Source: Symplocastrum torsivum CPER-KK1
Lineage (GTDB): Bacteria; Cyanobacteriota; Cyanobacteriia; Cyanobacteriales; Coleofasciculaceae
NCBI GenBank assembly: GCA_019358875.1
Contig: JAHHIF010000078.1
Coordinates: forward strand, 1-33,164
Reading direction: 5' to 3'
DNA length: 33,164 bases
How positions within the stretch are numbered: the stretch's first letter is position 1; the number at the start of each line of letters is the position of its first letter. Both the position numbers and the translations under genes were made by a program. A model generated the notes under the pieces. It did no database searches, was not told the DNA's origin, and was given only the letters and a program-made list of their open reading frames with translations. Below, piece by piece: positions 16,476 through 24,403 of the stretch.

Positions 16476-19286
16476 TTAGACAGAGATGAACACAGTAGAG
16501 GCGTTATCAATTAGAGTACTCGCTTGAACTCCAGTTAAGAAGGCAAGAGTCTCGTCATTAAATCCAATCACAGCGTTACTTTCATCTTGTGTGATTGATA
16601 ACTGACCAAAGGTTAAACCATTAGCAAGACTAATGAAGTCTTCTTCAATTTGGAAGTCGAGAATGGTATCAGTGCCTTCACCACTAGCTAGTACGAAGGT
16701 ATCGCTGCCGTTACCACCGGAGAAGTCATCTCCTACCAAGGTGTCGTTACCCAAACCACCCCGAATCAGGTCATTACCATCATCGCCCCAGATGAAGTCA
16801 TCGCCAGCATCGCCATACAGTGAGTCATTGCCAGCTTTCCCACCGATGCGATCGCTTCCTTCCCCACCATAGATGATGTCATCACCACCAACGTCACCAC
16901 CAGGGGATTTGTCGTTGAGGTCACCCCGCAAGGTATCATCACCCTCTTCACCAAAGATTTGGTCATTCCCCAAACCACCAGCAACGGTATCATCTCCACC
17001 ACTGGCAAAGATGAAATCGTCAACATTGTCAGCACCAACGAGGGTTTCACTCTCCTGATTGCCTTGGATGATAGTGCGATCGAGGGCGGCAAGACCAACA
17101 CGTAAATCAACGTTGAGAGGGTTCTCTAAATCCAGAAGGATGATTTCGTTGTTATCAATCTCCGGAGGACGCCCAACTGAGAAGGGATAGTTGTTGTCAT
17201 TGGCAACTAGCAGCGTATCTTCATCAACCACTAACACATCTTCAATCGTGACGAAGGGGAAGTCAAAGGTCGTGCTACCATCACCGTTTAGATCATTGGG
17301 GTCACTGATATTGAGCAAATCGACAACTTCTTCTTTGGCAAAAAAGCCCTCGGAATCTTTCTGTGTGAGGTCAATTTTGAAGATTTTTTTGAATTCGGCG
17401 GTGTCGGCTTGTCCACTATCCCGTTCAATAACGAGGTATTCATTCTCGTTAATCACAGTAAAATCCCCGATCGCATGGTTGGGGTCTTCTAAGCCATAGA
17501 AGCCAGCTAGCCCCGTATAATCAGCAGAGGCGACATCAAACTCGTAGATTCTTAGGGCGTTGTCTGGATCACCTGTAACTGAACCTTCTAACAATGGATA
17601 CAGTGTTGCCTGGTCAGGGCTAATTGCCATCCCCTCAAAACCTCTGGAACCCCCTAGGTTAGACACGGCTTCACCTGCTAAGACATCAGGGTTATCAGGC
17701 GATCGCACAAATTCCCCTGTCACTTCATCACGAACTTCATCGGCTGTTCCTGGGAAATCGGAGAAGAACCCATCCACTCCCAAGCGGATAAACTGTTCGT
17801 ACTCCAGTTCTGGGTTTCCGTTGTAGTCCTCAGTCAAGAAAACATCTTCATCCCGGAAGGTGTAGGGATGTACGAGTAAGCCTGCCGCATGGGCATCTTC
17901 AACAACAGGTAAAATTTCACCTGTGAGTCGTTCAGTTACGTCAGCGACACCATCTCCATTCGTATCAATTGGGGTTTCCAAAGGTTCTGTCAGCACAAAC
18001 GTTCGCTTCCAGGGACCAATCCCATCGGCATAAGTGGCGACAAAATCTTGGAGACTCTCCCGACTAATCAAATCCCCATAAGTACGAGAGTCACCACTAG
18101 CGACAAAATCATAAGGCTGTACCGAAAACTCATCAAACAACTGCACCAGTGGTAGGTCAATTCCCGCCTCTGCCATCAGTTGTGTCAAATCTTCTTGGAG
18201 ATTTGTCACTTCAAAGGACTGGATGAACACCCGATCCGGGTCAGTAAACCCAGTTTCCACCAAGGTTTCAATCAGTGGTTCTTCCAGGGACAGTCCAACA
18301 GAATCAAAGTAGGTGGGGTGCTTAGTTTCCGGATAGATGCCAATTACACGACCCGTTTCGGCTTCAACCTGCTTAACCAGGTCAATGATTTCCTCTAAAG
18401 TAGGAATTTTTAACCCATCGTCATCAAATTCGGTTCCCCGCAGGTCTGGTAAACGTTCTCTTGCGTTGAGAGTCTTCAGTTCTTCTAGGGTGAAGTCTTC
18501 AGTGAACCAACCCGTGACTTCTTGACCATCAATAATTTTGGTAGTTTCGCGGTCAGCAAATTCTGGGCGGTCAGCAACGTCTGTGGTGCCAGAGATTTCA
18601 TTCTCGTGACGAGCAACCAAGATACCATCTTTAGTGGAAACTAAGTCAGGTTCGATAAAGTCAGCCCCTTGTTCGATCGCAAGTGCATAAGCTTCCAGAG
18701 TATGTTCTGGACGCAAACCACTTGCACCTCGGTGTCCAATGACAATTGGCGCTTCCCCAGTGAGGGTGTTGAGGTCGAAGAAGTTTGGGGTTGGAATTGG
18801 CGCATCGAGTAGTTTGCCTGTTGCGTCGAAATGGAGCAAATAGGGACCAAATTCTTCACCTATCCAGATTGTGCCATCAGCCGCAAAGACAAAGGATTCT
18901 GTGTCAAAATCTGCTCCAGTCAAAAGGCGATCGCTTGTGCCTTCATTCTGAATTTCAAAAGGAACTTTATTGTCGGGGTCAGACAGTTGAATGAAGTCCA
19001 AAACCTCCACACTACCATCGCCATTCTCTGCACCATTAAAACTAGGAGCGAGTTGATAGATTCGGAGCAGGTAATCAGAGCTGTTGGTTCTACTACCGAA
19101 GCCGTTATCAGAGAGAAACCAGTAAGAATCGTTGCTAGCAAACTGAACCCCACTAAAGCCTTGGACTGGTGGGCTGTCAAATGGTCCAGTGCGACCGTTT
19201 CCCGAAACATCTTCACCAGTAGGAGGACCTTCAGCGAATGTATCTGCGGGGAGGAGAGCAAAGCCTTCAAGTTGTACGTTAGCCAT
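16476..19286 (-). CDS. phytase-like esterase with inserted glycerophosphodiester phosphodiesterase domain and RTX repeats
   Basis: This 936-residue acidic protein is probably secreted and Ca2+-stabilised. Residues 1-170 (GFSGVQF, FLSDNGFGSR) and about 540-740 (GSRGFEGMAISPD, LLVANDNNYPFS) look like two halves of one phytase-like esterase domain. Between them, at about 180-535, is a glycerophosphodiester phosphodiesterase with IGHRGASG (183-190), PEHT (193-196), IEPD (211-214), ARHE (225-228) and YPETK (318-322), the expected catalytic His and metal ligands. RTX nonapeptides of the GGxGxD type fill about 745-860. No N-terminal signal peptide is seen, so type I secretion by a C-terminal signal is likely. 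It would release phosphate from organic phosphoesters. Upstream are a Pho-box-like sequence and a palindrome. Confidence 0.88.
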   Translation of the reverse strand: MANVQLEGFALLPADTFAEGPPTGEDVSGNGRTGPFDSPPVQGFSGVQFASNDSYWFLSDNGFGSRTNSSDYLLRIYQLAPSFNGAENGDGSVEVLDFIQLSDPDNKVPFEIQNEGTSDRLLTGADFDTESFVFAADGTIWIGEEFGPYLLHFDATGKLLDAPIPTPNFFDLNTLTGEAPIVIGHRGASGLRPEHTLEAYALAIEQGADFIEPDLVSTKDGILVARHENEISGTTDVADRPEFADRETTKIIDGQEVTGWFTEDFTLEELKTLNARERLPDLRGTEFDDDGLKIPTLEEIIDLVKQVEAETGRVIGIYPETKHPTYFDSVGLSLEEPLIETLVETGFTDPDRVFIQSFEVTNLQEDLTQLMAEAGIDLPLVQLFDEFSVQPYDFVASGDSRTYGDLISRESLQDFVATYADGIGPWKRTFVLTEPLETPIDTNGDGVADVTERLTGEILPVVEDAHAAGLLVHPYTFRDEDVFLTEDYNGNPELEYEQFIRLGVDGFFSDFPGTADEVRDEVTGEFVRSPDNPDVLAGEAVSNLGGSRGFEGMAISPDQATLYPLLEGSVTGDPDNALRIYEFDVASADYTGLAGFYGLEDPNHAIGDFTVINENEYLVIERDSGQADTAEFKKIFKIDLTQKDSEGFFAKEEVVDLLNISDPNDLNGDGSTTFDFPFVTIEDVLVVDEDTLLVANDNNYPFSVGRPPEIDNNEIILLDLENPLNVDLRVGLAALDRTIIQGNQESETLVGADNVDDFIFASGGDDTVAGGLGNDQIFGEEGDDTLRGDLNDKSPGGDVGGDDIIYGGEGSDRIGGKAGNDSLYGDAGDDFIWGDDGNDLIRGGLGNDTLVGDDFSGGNGSDTFVLASGEGTDTILDFQIEEDFISLANGLTFGQLSITQDESNAVIGFNDETLAFLTGVQASTLIDNASTVFISV

Positions 19287-19354
19287 GTTTCGTTATGGTC
19301 GCTATACCAAAATACTGAGTTGTCACGCCCCATAGCGTCCCATGAGAGTATTAA

Positions 19355-19374
19355 TAACTTGCTATAGCAAGTTA
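19355..19374. promoter_or_regulatory. 20-bp perfect palindrome upstream of the GDPD gene
   Basis: TAACTTGCTATAGCAAGTTA is fully self-complementary. It lies 69-88 bases before the start of the minus-strand phytase-like/GDPD gene. It could be an operator for a dimeric regulator. Its TATAGC core could also serve as a -10 element, since a Pho-box-like sequence lies just upstream. Confidence 0.4.
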
Positions 19375-19380
19375 AAGAAT

Positions 19381-19410
19381 TAGTCTGAATAAGATTAGCT
19401 TTAGGTTAAA
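19381..19410 (-). promoter_or_regulatory. candidate Pho box (SphR/PhoB-type)
   Basis: On the minus strand TTTAACCT (19403-19410) exactly fits the cyanobacterial Pho-box unit PyTTAAPyPy(T/A). With 3-base spacers it is followed by GCTAATCT (19392-19399, six of eight fit) and TCAGACTA (19381-19388, five of eight fit). It precedes a phosphoesterase gene by 95-124 bases, which is functionally sensible. One good unit and two weak ones are not proof. Confidence 0.3.
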
Positions 19411-19780
19411 AAAGCAAAGTGCATATTAGTGGCTTTTATACAAGAGGTCGATAAATTTTTTGTTGATAAAATAAAATCTAATTTGCTTAAAAATGTTTTT
19501 CTAAATTCAATAAATATAATCCTAAGAATATCTACATTACTCAAGTGTTTATCTGTGCCTATAGACAGCTAACACTTAAGTTTCATCGTTGTTTTTTTTA
19601 CGAGAGTGCGATCCGCCGCAAGATGGCAGCACTTTGCGATCGCATTTCAACTCAGTCGGGAATCCCTACTCATAAAGTAGAACCCCCCTACAGTTTTGAT
19701 AGCAAGCCATAGGCACAATTTTGGACAGAGTAAGAGCCAAAACGATCTGGCGATTGCTTGCCTCAACACCCATCATCACT
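19411..19780. other. AT-rich divergent intergenic region
   Basis: The stretch between the GDPD promoter elements and the pentapeptide gene is AT-rich as far as about 19600. It then carries a gtgcgatccgccgcaagatg stretch ending at a HIP1 site, which resembles a cyanobacterial dispersed repeat. The frame of the pentapeptide gene extends back to 19721, but those codons read poorly. No RNA gene is seen. Confidence 0.4.
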
Positions 19781-20494
19781 ATGAAAGACTTTTTAAGAAG
19801 AACACATTCTTTAGCTCTAAACCAATTGATTGGGATGAAGCTATTGTCCGGGCATAAACCCGACGTTCTCCTGTTTGACTCCGCAGTTGCCGCTTCTGAT
19901 ATTGCCTTTATGCTCGGTGCTGACTGGGATGGGTGTAACGGAGTTGTCATGCCTAACCGTGATAGGGTAGCTGTTAACACGGCAGCAAACTTGGTAGGAG
20001 CTTCATGGTGTCAGCAGGGAGACTCAACGGCTTTACTCACCAGATTGACGACGGATGAACTTTTGAGGCGATATGCAATAGGTGATAGGAATTTCGCCAA
20101 CGCTAACTTGAGGTGTGCTTTGCTTTGTGAGCAGAACTTGAGTCAATGCAACTTAACTTACGTGAAGCTGAATTTTGCTGACCTGAGTGGGGCAAATCTC
20201 AGTGGCGCTGACTTAACGGCAGCAGACTTAAGTGACGCGAACCTGAGTGGAGCAAATCTCAGCCAGACCAGTATGTACAGGACAAACCTAACTAGAGTAA
20301 ACCTTAGTGAAGTCAACTTAAAAGGAGCAAATCTAAGTAAAGCCTCCTTGAGGGATGCTTGCCTTCATCAGGCAGATTTGACAGGAACAAACCTTAGCTT
20401 TGCCGACCTCAGAGGAGCAGCGCTTGATGAAGCGTCCTTGAGTGGAGCTAACTTAACTGGAGCAAAGTTGACACAAGGACAGTTGCCCTTGTAG
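19781..20494 (+). CDS. pentapeptide-repeat protein
   Basis: From the ATG at 19781 the product is 237 residues. The first 95 or so form a globular region I do not recognise (MKDFLRRTHSLALNQLIGMK, then DWDGCNGVVMPNRDR). The rest is a run of roughly two dozen A(D/N)LSx pentapeptides (for example ADLSGANLSGADLTAADLSD), which fold into a right-handed four-sided beta helix. Such proteins are abundant in cyanobacteria and mostly of unknown function. A few relatives protect DNA gyrase by DNA mimicry, but nothing here indicates that. The frame is open to a TTG at 19721; the ATG looks the better start. No signal peptide is evident. glmU follows 79 bp later. Confidence 0.85.
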   Translation: MKDFLRRTHSLALNQLIGMKLLSGHKPDVLLFDSAVAASDIAFMLGADWDGCNGVVMPNRDRVAVNTAANLVGASWCQQGDSTALLTRLTTDELLRRYAIGDRNFANANLRCALLCEQNLSQCNLTYVKLNFADLSGANLSGADLTAADLSDANLSGANLSQTSMYRTNLTRVNLSEVNLKGANLSKASLRDACLHQADLTGTNLSFADLRGAALDEASLSGANLTGAKLTQGQLPL

Positions 20495-20573
20495 ATCAGC
20501 ACTGTGGGTAGGTGACTAGCATTTGATCAGTGTTATCATCAGTGAGCGAAAATCTGGAAACTGATAGCTGATC

Positions 20574-21929
20574 ATGGTTGCAGTAGCGATTTTAGCGGCG
20601 GGACGTGGAACACGGATGAAATCTGACCTACCTAAGGTCTGCCACACATTGGGTTCAATGTCCCTCGTTGAACGAGTTCTTCATAGTTGTCTCTCGATTG
20701 AACCCTCACGCCGTCTCGTGATTGTCGGCTATCAGAGTGAACAAGTAAAACAATCGTTGAATGCCTTTACTGGTCTTGAGTTTGTCGAACAGACCGAGCA
20801 ACTGGGAACGGGTCATGCAGCCCAACAACTCCTCCCACACTTGGAAGGCTTCACGGGTGATTTGCTGATTTTGAATGGTGATGTTCCTCTGTTGCGACCC
20901 AATACAATTAAACAGTTGCTGGAAACGCATCAAGCTCATCAGAATGCCGCAACTCTCCTCACGGCTCAAATGCCTAACCCACAAGGGTATGGACGTGTTT
21001 TTTGTGATGGTCAAAGTCTGCTGAAACAGATTGTAGAAGACCGAGACTGTACAGCCGCTCAAAAGAAAAACCACCGGATTAATGCAGGAGTGTACTGCTT
21101 CAACTGGCCGCAACTGGCAAAAGTGCTGCCGCAACTGCAAGCGAATAATGACCAGAAAGAGTATTACCTGACTGATGTGGTGAATTACCTGGAGCCAGTG
21201 ATGGCGTTGGATGTTGAGGATTACCAGGAAATTCTTGGGATTAATGACCGCAAGCAGCTTGCGAATGCTTATGAGATTTTGCAAACACGGGTAAAAGATG
21301 CCTGGATGAGTGCGGGAGTAACGCTAGTCCACCCAGGCACGATTACGATTGATGACACCGTAGAATTGGAACCCGATGTGCTGATTGAACCTCAAACTCA
21401 TCTGCGAGGGAAAACGGTAATTGGTTCCGGTAGCCGTATTGGGCCAGGGAGTATGATTGAAAATAGCCAGTTGGGTCAGAATGTAACGGTGCTGTATTCA
21501 GTCGTGAGTGACAGTGTTGTTAAAGATGGCACTCGGATTGGGCCTTACACTCATCTACGGGGTCATGTGGAAGTGGGGGAATCCTGTCGGGTAGGAAATT
21601 TTGTAGAACTGAAAAATTCGACATTAGGCGATCGCACAAATGTTGCCCACTTATCCTATTTGGGAGATGCAACCCTTGGGACACGAGTCAACATTGGTGC
21701 CGGGACAATTACGGCTAACTACGATGGGGTAAAGAAGCATCGTACAGAAATTGGCGATCGCACAAAAACTGGCTCTAATAGTGTACTCGTTGCCCCTGTT
21801 ACCTTAGGAGAAGATGTCACCGTTGCCGCTGGTTCTGTCGTGACAGAAGATGTTCCTGATGATTCTCTAGTTGTTGCGCGTGCGCGTCAGGTTGTTAAAC
21901 CGGGTTGGCGTTTAAAATCTCAAGAATAA
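20574..21929 (+). CDS. glmU: bifunctional GlmU: UDP-GlcNAc pyrophosphorylase and GlcN-1-P acetyltransferase
   Basis: It acetylates glucosamine-1-phosphate and then couples it to UTP, giving UDP-GlcNAc for peptidoglycan and lipopolysaccharide. It has 451 residues, close to the 456 of E. coli. The N-terminal half is the nucleotidyltransferase, with LAAGRGTRMKSDLPKVCH as the uridyl-binding loop, EQLGTGHA, and NGDVPLL as the metal site. From about residue 250 the left-handed beta helix of hexapeptide repeats follows (GSGSRIGPGSMIENSQLG, YLGDATLGTRVNIGAGTITA, YDGVKKHRTEIGDRTKTGSN). It probably shares a transcript with the small gene that begins 14 bases after its stop. Confidence 0.97.
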   Translation: MVAVAILAAGRGTRMKSDLPKVCHTLGSMSLVERVLHSCLSIEPSRRLVIVGYQSEQVKQSLNAFTGLEFVEQTEQLGTGHAAQQLLPHLEGFTGDLLILNGDVPLLRPNTIKQLLETHQAHQNAATLLTAQMPNPQGYGRVFCDGQSLLKQIVEDRDCTAAQKKNHRINAGVYCFNWPQLAKVLPQLQANNDQKEYYLTDVVNYLEPVMALDVEDYQEILGINDRKQLANAYEILQTRVKDAWMSAGVTLVHPGTITIDDTVELEPDVLIEPQTHLRGKTVIGSGSRIGPGSMIENSQLGQNVTVLYSVVSDSVVKDGTRIGPYTHLRGHVEVGESCRVGNFVELKNSTLGDRTNVAHLSYLGDATLGTRVNIGAGTITANYDGVKKHRTEIGDRTKTGSNSVLVAPVTLGEDVTVAAGSVVTEDVPDDSLVVARARQVVKPGWRLKSQE

Positions 21930-21943
21930 AAGCGTTCAGAAGT

Positions 21944-22230
21944 ATGAAGAAGCCGGAAAATCCTCTTACGGGAGAAGCACTAATTAAGGAAGTCTGTCGG
22001 CGGATTCGGGTTGCCCGTAGCTACTGGGATGCTCATAATAACGCTGCCTGCCGGGGAGAACGCGTTAAGCGAAGCTATTCCGAAGGAAATCGCGCTTTAG
22101 CTCTTTACAACACGCTGACTAAAGAACAAAAAGACAAGATTCCGCAGCAGTTGCGGGTGTGGCTTCGCTACCGCAGTGAAAAATACTTTGGGGCACACCG
22201 AACGCCGCCTAAGTCGAAACGAAAGTCGAA
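21944..22230 (+). repeat. direct repeat, unit A
   Basis: It pairs without indels with 23235-23521 at a constant offset of 1291 bp. By eye, the first 42 bases differ at 10 positions. The remaining 245 or so differ at five, all synonymous: tgc/tgt, gct/gcg, acg/aca, ccg/cca and cct/ccc. Confidence 0.9.
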
Positions 22231-22234
22231 ATAG
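21944..22234 (+). CDS. small basic protein of unknown function, copy A
   Basis: I do not recognise this 96-residue, strongly basic protein. It contains RRIRVARSYWDAHNN, then KRSYSEGNRALALYNTL, KIPQQLRVWLRYRSEKYFG and a KSKRKSK tail. It is probably helical and could bind nucleic acid by charge alone, which is inference. It starts at the ATG 14 bases after glmU; an earlier in-frame start at 21905 would overlap glmU and encode glmU-derived residues. A second copy at 23235 gives an identical protein sequence from LIKEV-type residues near position 15 onwards. Copy A is presumably the ancestral one, given its tight linkage to glmU. Confidence 0.7.
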   Translation: MKKPENPLTGEALIKEVCRRIRVARSYWDAHNNAACRGERVKRSYSEGNRALALYNTLTKEQKDKIPQQLRVWLRYRSEKYFGAHRTPPKSKRKSK

Positions 22235-22391
22235 TAATTTCCTTGGGTTGTGGGGGAAATGCGATCGCACTGTGAAACCAGGGGTTTATCTGAAGTGAGG
22301 GGCGATATAGCTCTACACCATACAGTTTTAACTTGGTAGAGTAGTCACAGATCGACTCAGCTATTGGATCAGCTCTCCGATTTTATAAAAC

Positions 22392-22724
22392 ATGGATATC
22401 ATGCTTTCCTCTACGTCAGCGTTTAATCTTCATGTGTTGCTAGAGCAAACTGAGACAGGGCGAACCCTTGCGTCGATCGCTGAACTAGCGAACTGCCAGG
22501 TGGAGGCAGACACTCGAAAGGAAGCACTACAAGCAATTCAAGAACTGGTGAGCGATCGCCTAAGTAGCGTTGAAGTTTTGCCACTAGAAATCTCTCTCAA
22601 AGAGCCTGTTCGAGAAAATCCGTGGACAGAATTTATTGGAATGTTTGAGGGGGATGCTGAGTTTGCGGAGATGGCAGCACAATGGCAGGCGGAACGCGAC
22701 CAGGATGCAGATGATGCGATATGA
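22392..22724 (+). CDS. antitoxin of a PIN-toxin pair, HicB-like fold possible
   Basis: This 110-residue acidic protein is directly upstream of a PIN-domain toxin and overlaps it by four bases (ATGA), the usual type II antitoxin layout. The N-terminal half (TGRTLASIAELANCQVEADT then EALQAIQELVSDRL) recalls the small HicB-like fold. The C-terminal acidic, Trp-containing tail (NPWTEFIGMFEGDAEFAEMA) is typical of a segment that wraps a VapC-type toxin. No clear DNA-binding motif is seen. A second in-frame ATG at 22401 is an equally possible start; neither has a strong SD. The antitoxin role is inferred mostly from the neighbour. Confidence 0.72.
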   Translation: MDIMLSSTSAFNLHVLLEQTETGRTLASIAELANCQVEADTRKEALQAIQELVSDRLSSVEVLPLEISLKEPVRENPWTEFIGMFEGDAEFAEMAAQWQAERDQDADDAI

Positions 22725-23155
22725 GTCTTTGGATTTTGGATACTGATCATGTTTCGCTACTGTTGGGGCGGCATCCACAGGTCAGTCGTCGGGTAGCTGA
22801 AGTGGGAGCAGATGTCGCTATTACAGTTGTGACTGTTCAGGAGCTTTTTAATGGTTGGGTAGTGCGAATCAATGATGCGAAAGACACGCAAGATTTGGTA
22901 CGGCTATATGGCAAGCTGAACCGCACGATCGCACTGTGTAAACGGGTACCCGTGGTAGGTTTTGATCAAGCTGCTGGCGATCGCTATCAACAACTGCTGA
23001 TTGAAATCCCTTCATTGTCAAAAAAGCGCTTGCAAAAGGATATGCGAATTGCTGCAATCGCATTATCAATTGAGGCAATTGTTGTTACACGCAATTATCG
23101 GGATTTTTCTCAGGTTCCAGGGTTACTTTTGGAGGATTGGACTCAGGAAAGGTGA
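22721..23155 (+). CDS. vapC: VapC-type PIN-domain ribonuclease toxin
   Basis: This 144-residue PIN domain has the expected acidic cluster: Asp7 (LDTDHVSLL), Glu41 (VTVQELFNG), Asp107 (LQKDMRIAAIAL), and the TRNYRDF segment (123-129) with Asp128. PIN toxins of this type cleave RNA, often initiator tRNA or rRNA, when their unstable antitoxin is lost. The ATG overlaps the antitoxin stop, indicating translational coupling. The pair sits between the two copies of the small basic gene, which may have allowed it to be gained, and could allow it to be lost, by recombination. Confidence 0.88.
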   Translation: MSLWILDTDHVSLLLGRHPQVSRRVAEVGADVAITVVTVQELFNGWVVRINDAKDTQDLVRLYGKLNRTIALCKRVPVVGFDQAAGDRYQQLLIEIPSLSKKRLQKDMRIAAIALSIEAIVVTRNYRDFSQVPGLLLEDWTQER

Positions 23156-23234
23156 GCGATCGCCAATTCATTACGCTACGATGGTCGCTAGGCGAACCGC
23201 CAAAGGCATCGCACCAGTGAGCTTTGATTGAAGT

Positions 23235-23521
23235 ATGGCAAAGCAGGAACATCCCCTTACAGGAGTTGCACTCATTAAGGAAGTCTGTCGGCGGATTCGG
23301 GTTGCCCGTAGCTACTGGGATGCTCATAATAACGCTGCCTGTCGGGGAGAACGCGTTAAGCGAAGCTATTCCGAAGGAAATCGCGCTTTAGCGCTTTACA
23401 ACACGCTGACTAAAGAACAAAAAGACAAGATTCCGCAGCAGTTGCGGGTGTGGCTTCGCTACCGCAGTGAAAAATACTTTGGGGCACACCGAACACCACC
23501 CAAGTCGAAACGAAAGTCGAA
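23235..23521 (+). repeat. direct repeat, unit B
   Basis: This is the partner of 21944-22230. The sequences diverge at once past 23521 (aatag in A, acatgaac in B) and upstream of the shared gaagtATG, so the repeat is confined to the gene. Confidence 0.9.
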
Positions 23522-23534
23522 CATGAACTTTTGA
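23235..23534 (+). CDS. small basic protein of unknown function, copy B
   Basis: This 99-residue duplicate of the gene at 21944 starts MAKQEHPLTG where copy A starts MKKPENPLTG. It is identical in protein sequence from about residue 13 to the KSKRKS near the end, and then reads NMNF instead of K. The sharp change from a divergent N-terminus to a near-identical body suggests gene conversion or strong constraint. It lies 80 bp after the toxin gene and 107 bp before the restriction-modification gene. Function unknown. Confidence 0.7.
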   Translation: MAKQEHPLTGVALIKEVCRRIRVARSYWDAHNNAACRGERVKRSYSEGNRALALYNTLTKEQKDKIPQQLRVWLRYRSEKYFGAHRTPPKSKRKSNMNF

Positions 23535-23641
23535 GAACAAAGGCAGAAATTCCAGATTTAAAGGGTGAGCCTGGATGATGTAAGTGGGAACACTAAAGGA
23601 TAGAAGCTGCTTCACTGTTCCTTCAACCTCACACATCACTC

Positions 23642-24377
23642 ATGACAGACACACTGAGCCAGATACAAGACTTTGTTAAGTATGCCCGCTCCTCAGAGCG
23701 CGAAAACAGTGAATCTCAGGTGTTTTTAGAGCGCCTCTTTAAGGCATTTGGACACGATGGATATAGGGACGCAGGAGCGGCGCTAGAATACCGAATTAAG
23801 CGAAAGGGCAAGTCTACCCAGTATGCAGATCTGTTTTGGGAAGATCGTTTGTTGGTGGAGATGAAGAGTCGGGGAGAGAAGTTGGAGAAGCATTACGACC
23901 AGGCTTTTGAATATTGGCTGAATGCCACACCAAAACGCCCGAAGTACGTGGTTCTCTGCAACTTTAATGAGTTTTGGATTTATGACTTCGATCTGCAACT
24001 TCGGGAACCTGTTGATCGGCTGAAGCTGGAAGAATTGCCTGATCGCTACACAGCTTTGAACTTTCTCTTTCCCGAAAACCGCAAGCCACAGTTCGCTAAT
24101 AATCAGGTTGATGTGACCCGTGAAGCGGCGGATAAGGTGGCAAGGGTCTATAACCAGATGGTTGCAAGGGGAGAAGATTCCGAAGCTGCACAACGGTTTA
24201 TTCTGCAATGTGTGATGGCTCTGTTCGCCGAAGATATCGATCTCCTGCCAAGGGGATTCTTTACAGAAGTATTGGAAGAGTGCCGCAGTGGAGCCAGTTC
24301 CTATGACTTGATTGGTGGGTTGTTCCGGCAGATGGGAAGCCCCAAGCCTGCTCGTAAAGATAGTCGCTATCGAAATG
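23642..24377 (+). pseudogene. MmeI-like (type IIL) restriction-modification enzyme, 5' part, split by IS
   Basis: It encodes the first 245 residues of a single-chain enzyme combining DNA cleavage and adenine methylation. The nuclease motif is Asp63-x9-Glu73-x-Lys75 (ADLFWEDRLLVEMKSRG), the PD-(D/E)XK pattern and spacing known from MmeI. The helical connector follows (ALFAEDIDLLPRGFFTEVLE). At 24378 the frame runs into an insertion sequence and continues by chance to 24562, adding 61 foreign residues (the 306-residue open frame). That product would hold the nuclease domain without methylase or target-recognition domains. Its intact form would be 951 residues, compared with 919 for MmeI. Confidence 0.85.
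24370..24377. repeat. 8-bp target site duplication, left
   Basis: TCGAAATG directly abuts the left end of the insertion sequence and is repeated perfectly at 25848-25855. Confidence 0.95.
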
Positions 24378-24403
24378 GGCTCTTCAGTAACCAGTATGCT
24401 AAA

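Noticed and set aside
16633..16872. Plus-strand frames opposite the RTX repeats
   Set aside because: They are complements of GGxGxD nonapeptide codons, which create Ser/Pro-rich open frames by default.
18831..19367. 178-codon plus-strand frame opposite the start of the phytase-like/GDPD gene
   Set aside because: The minus-strand frame has clear domain motifs throughout; the opposite frame is a shadow with no recognisable features.
20706..21284. 192-codon minus-strand frame inside glmU
   Set aside because: glmU is unmistakable on the plus strand here, and the opposing frame has no family pattern.
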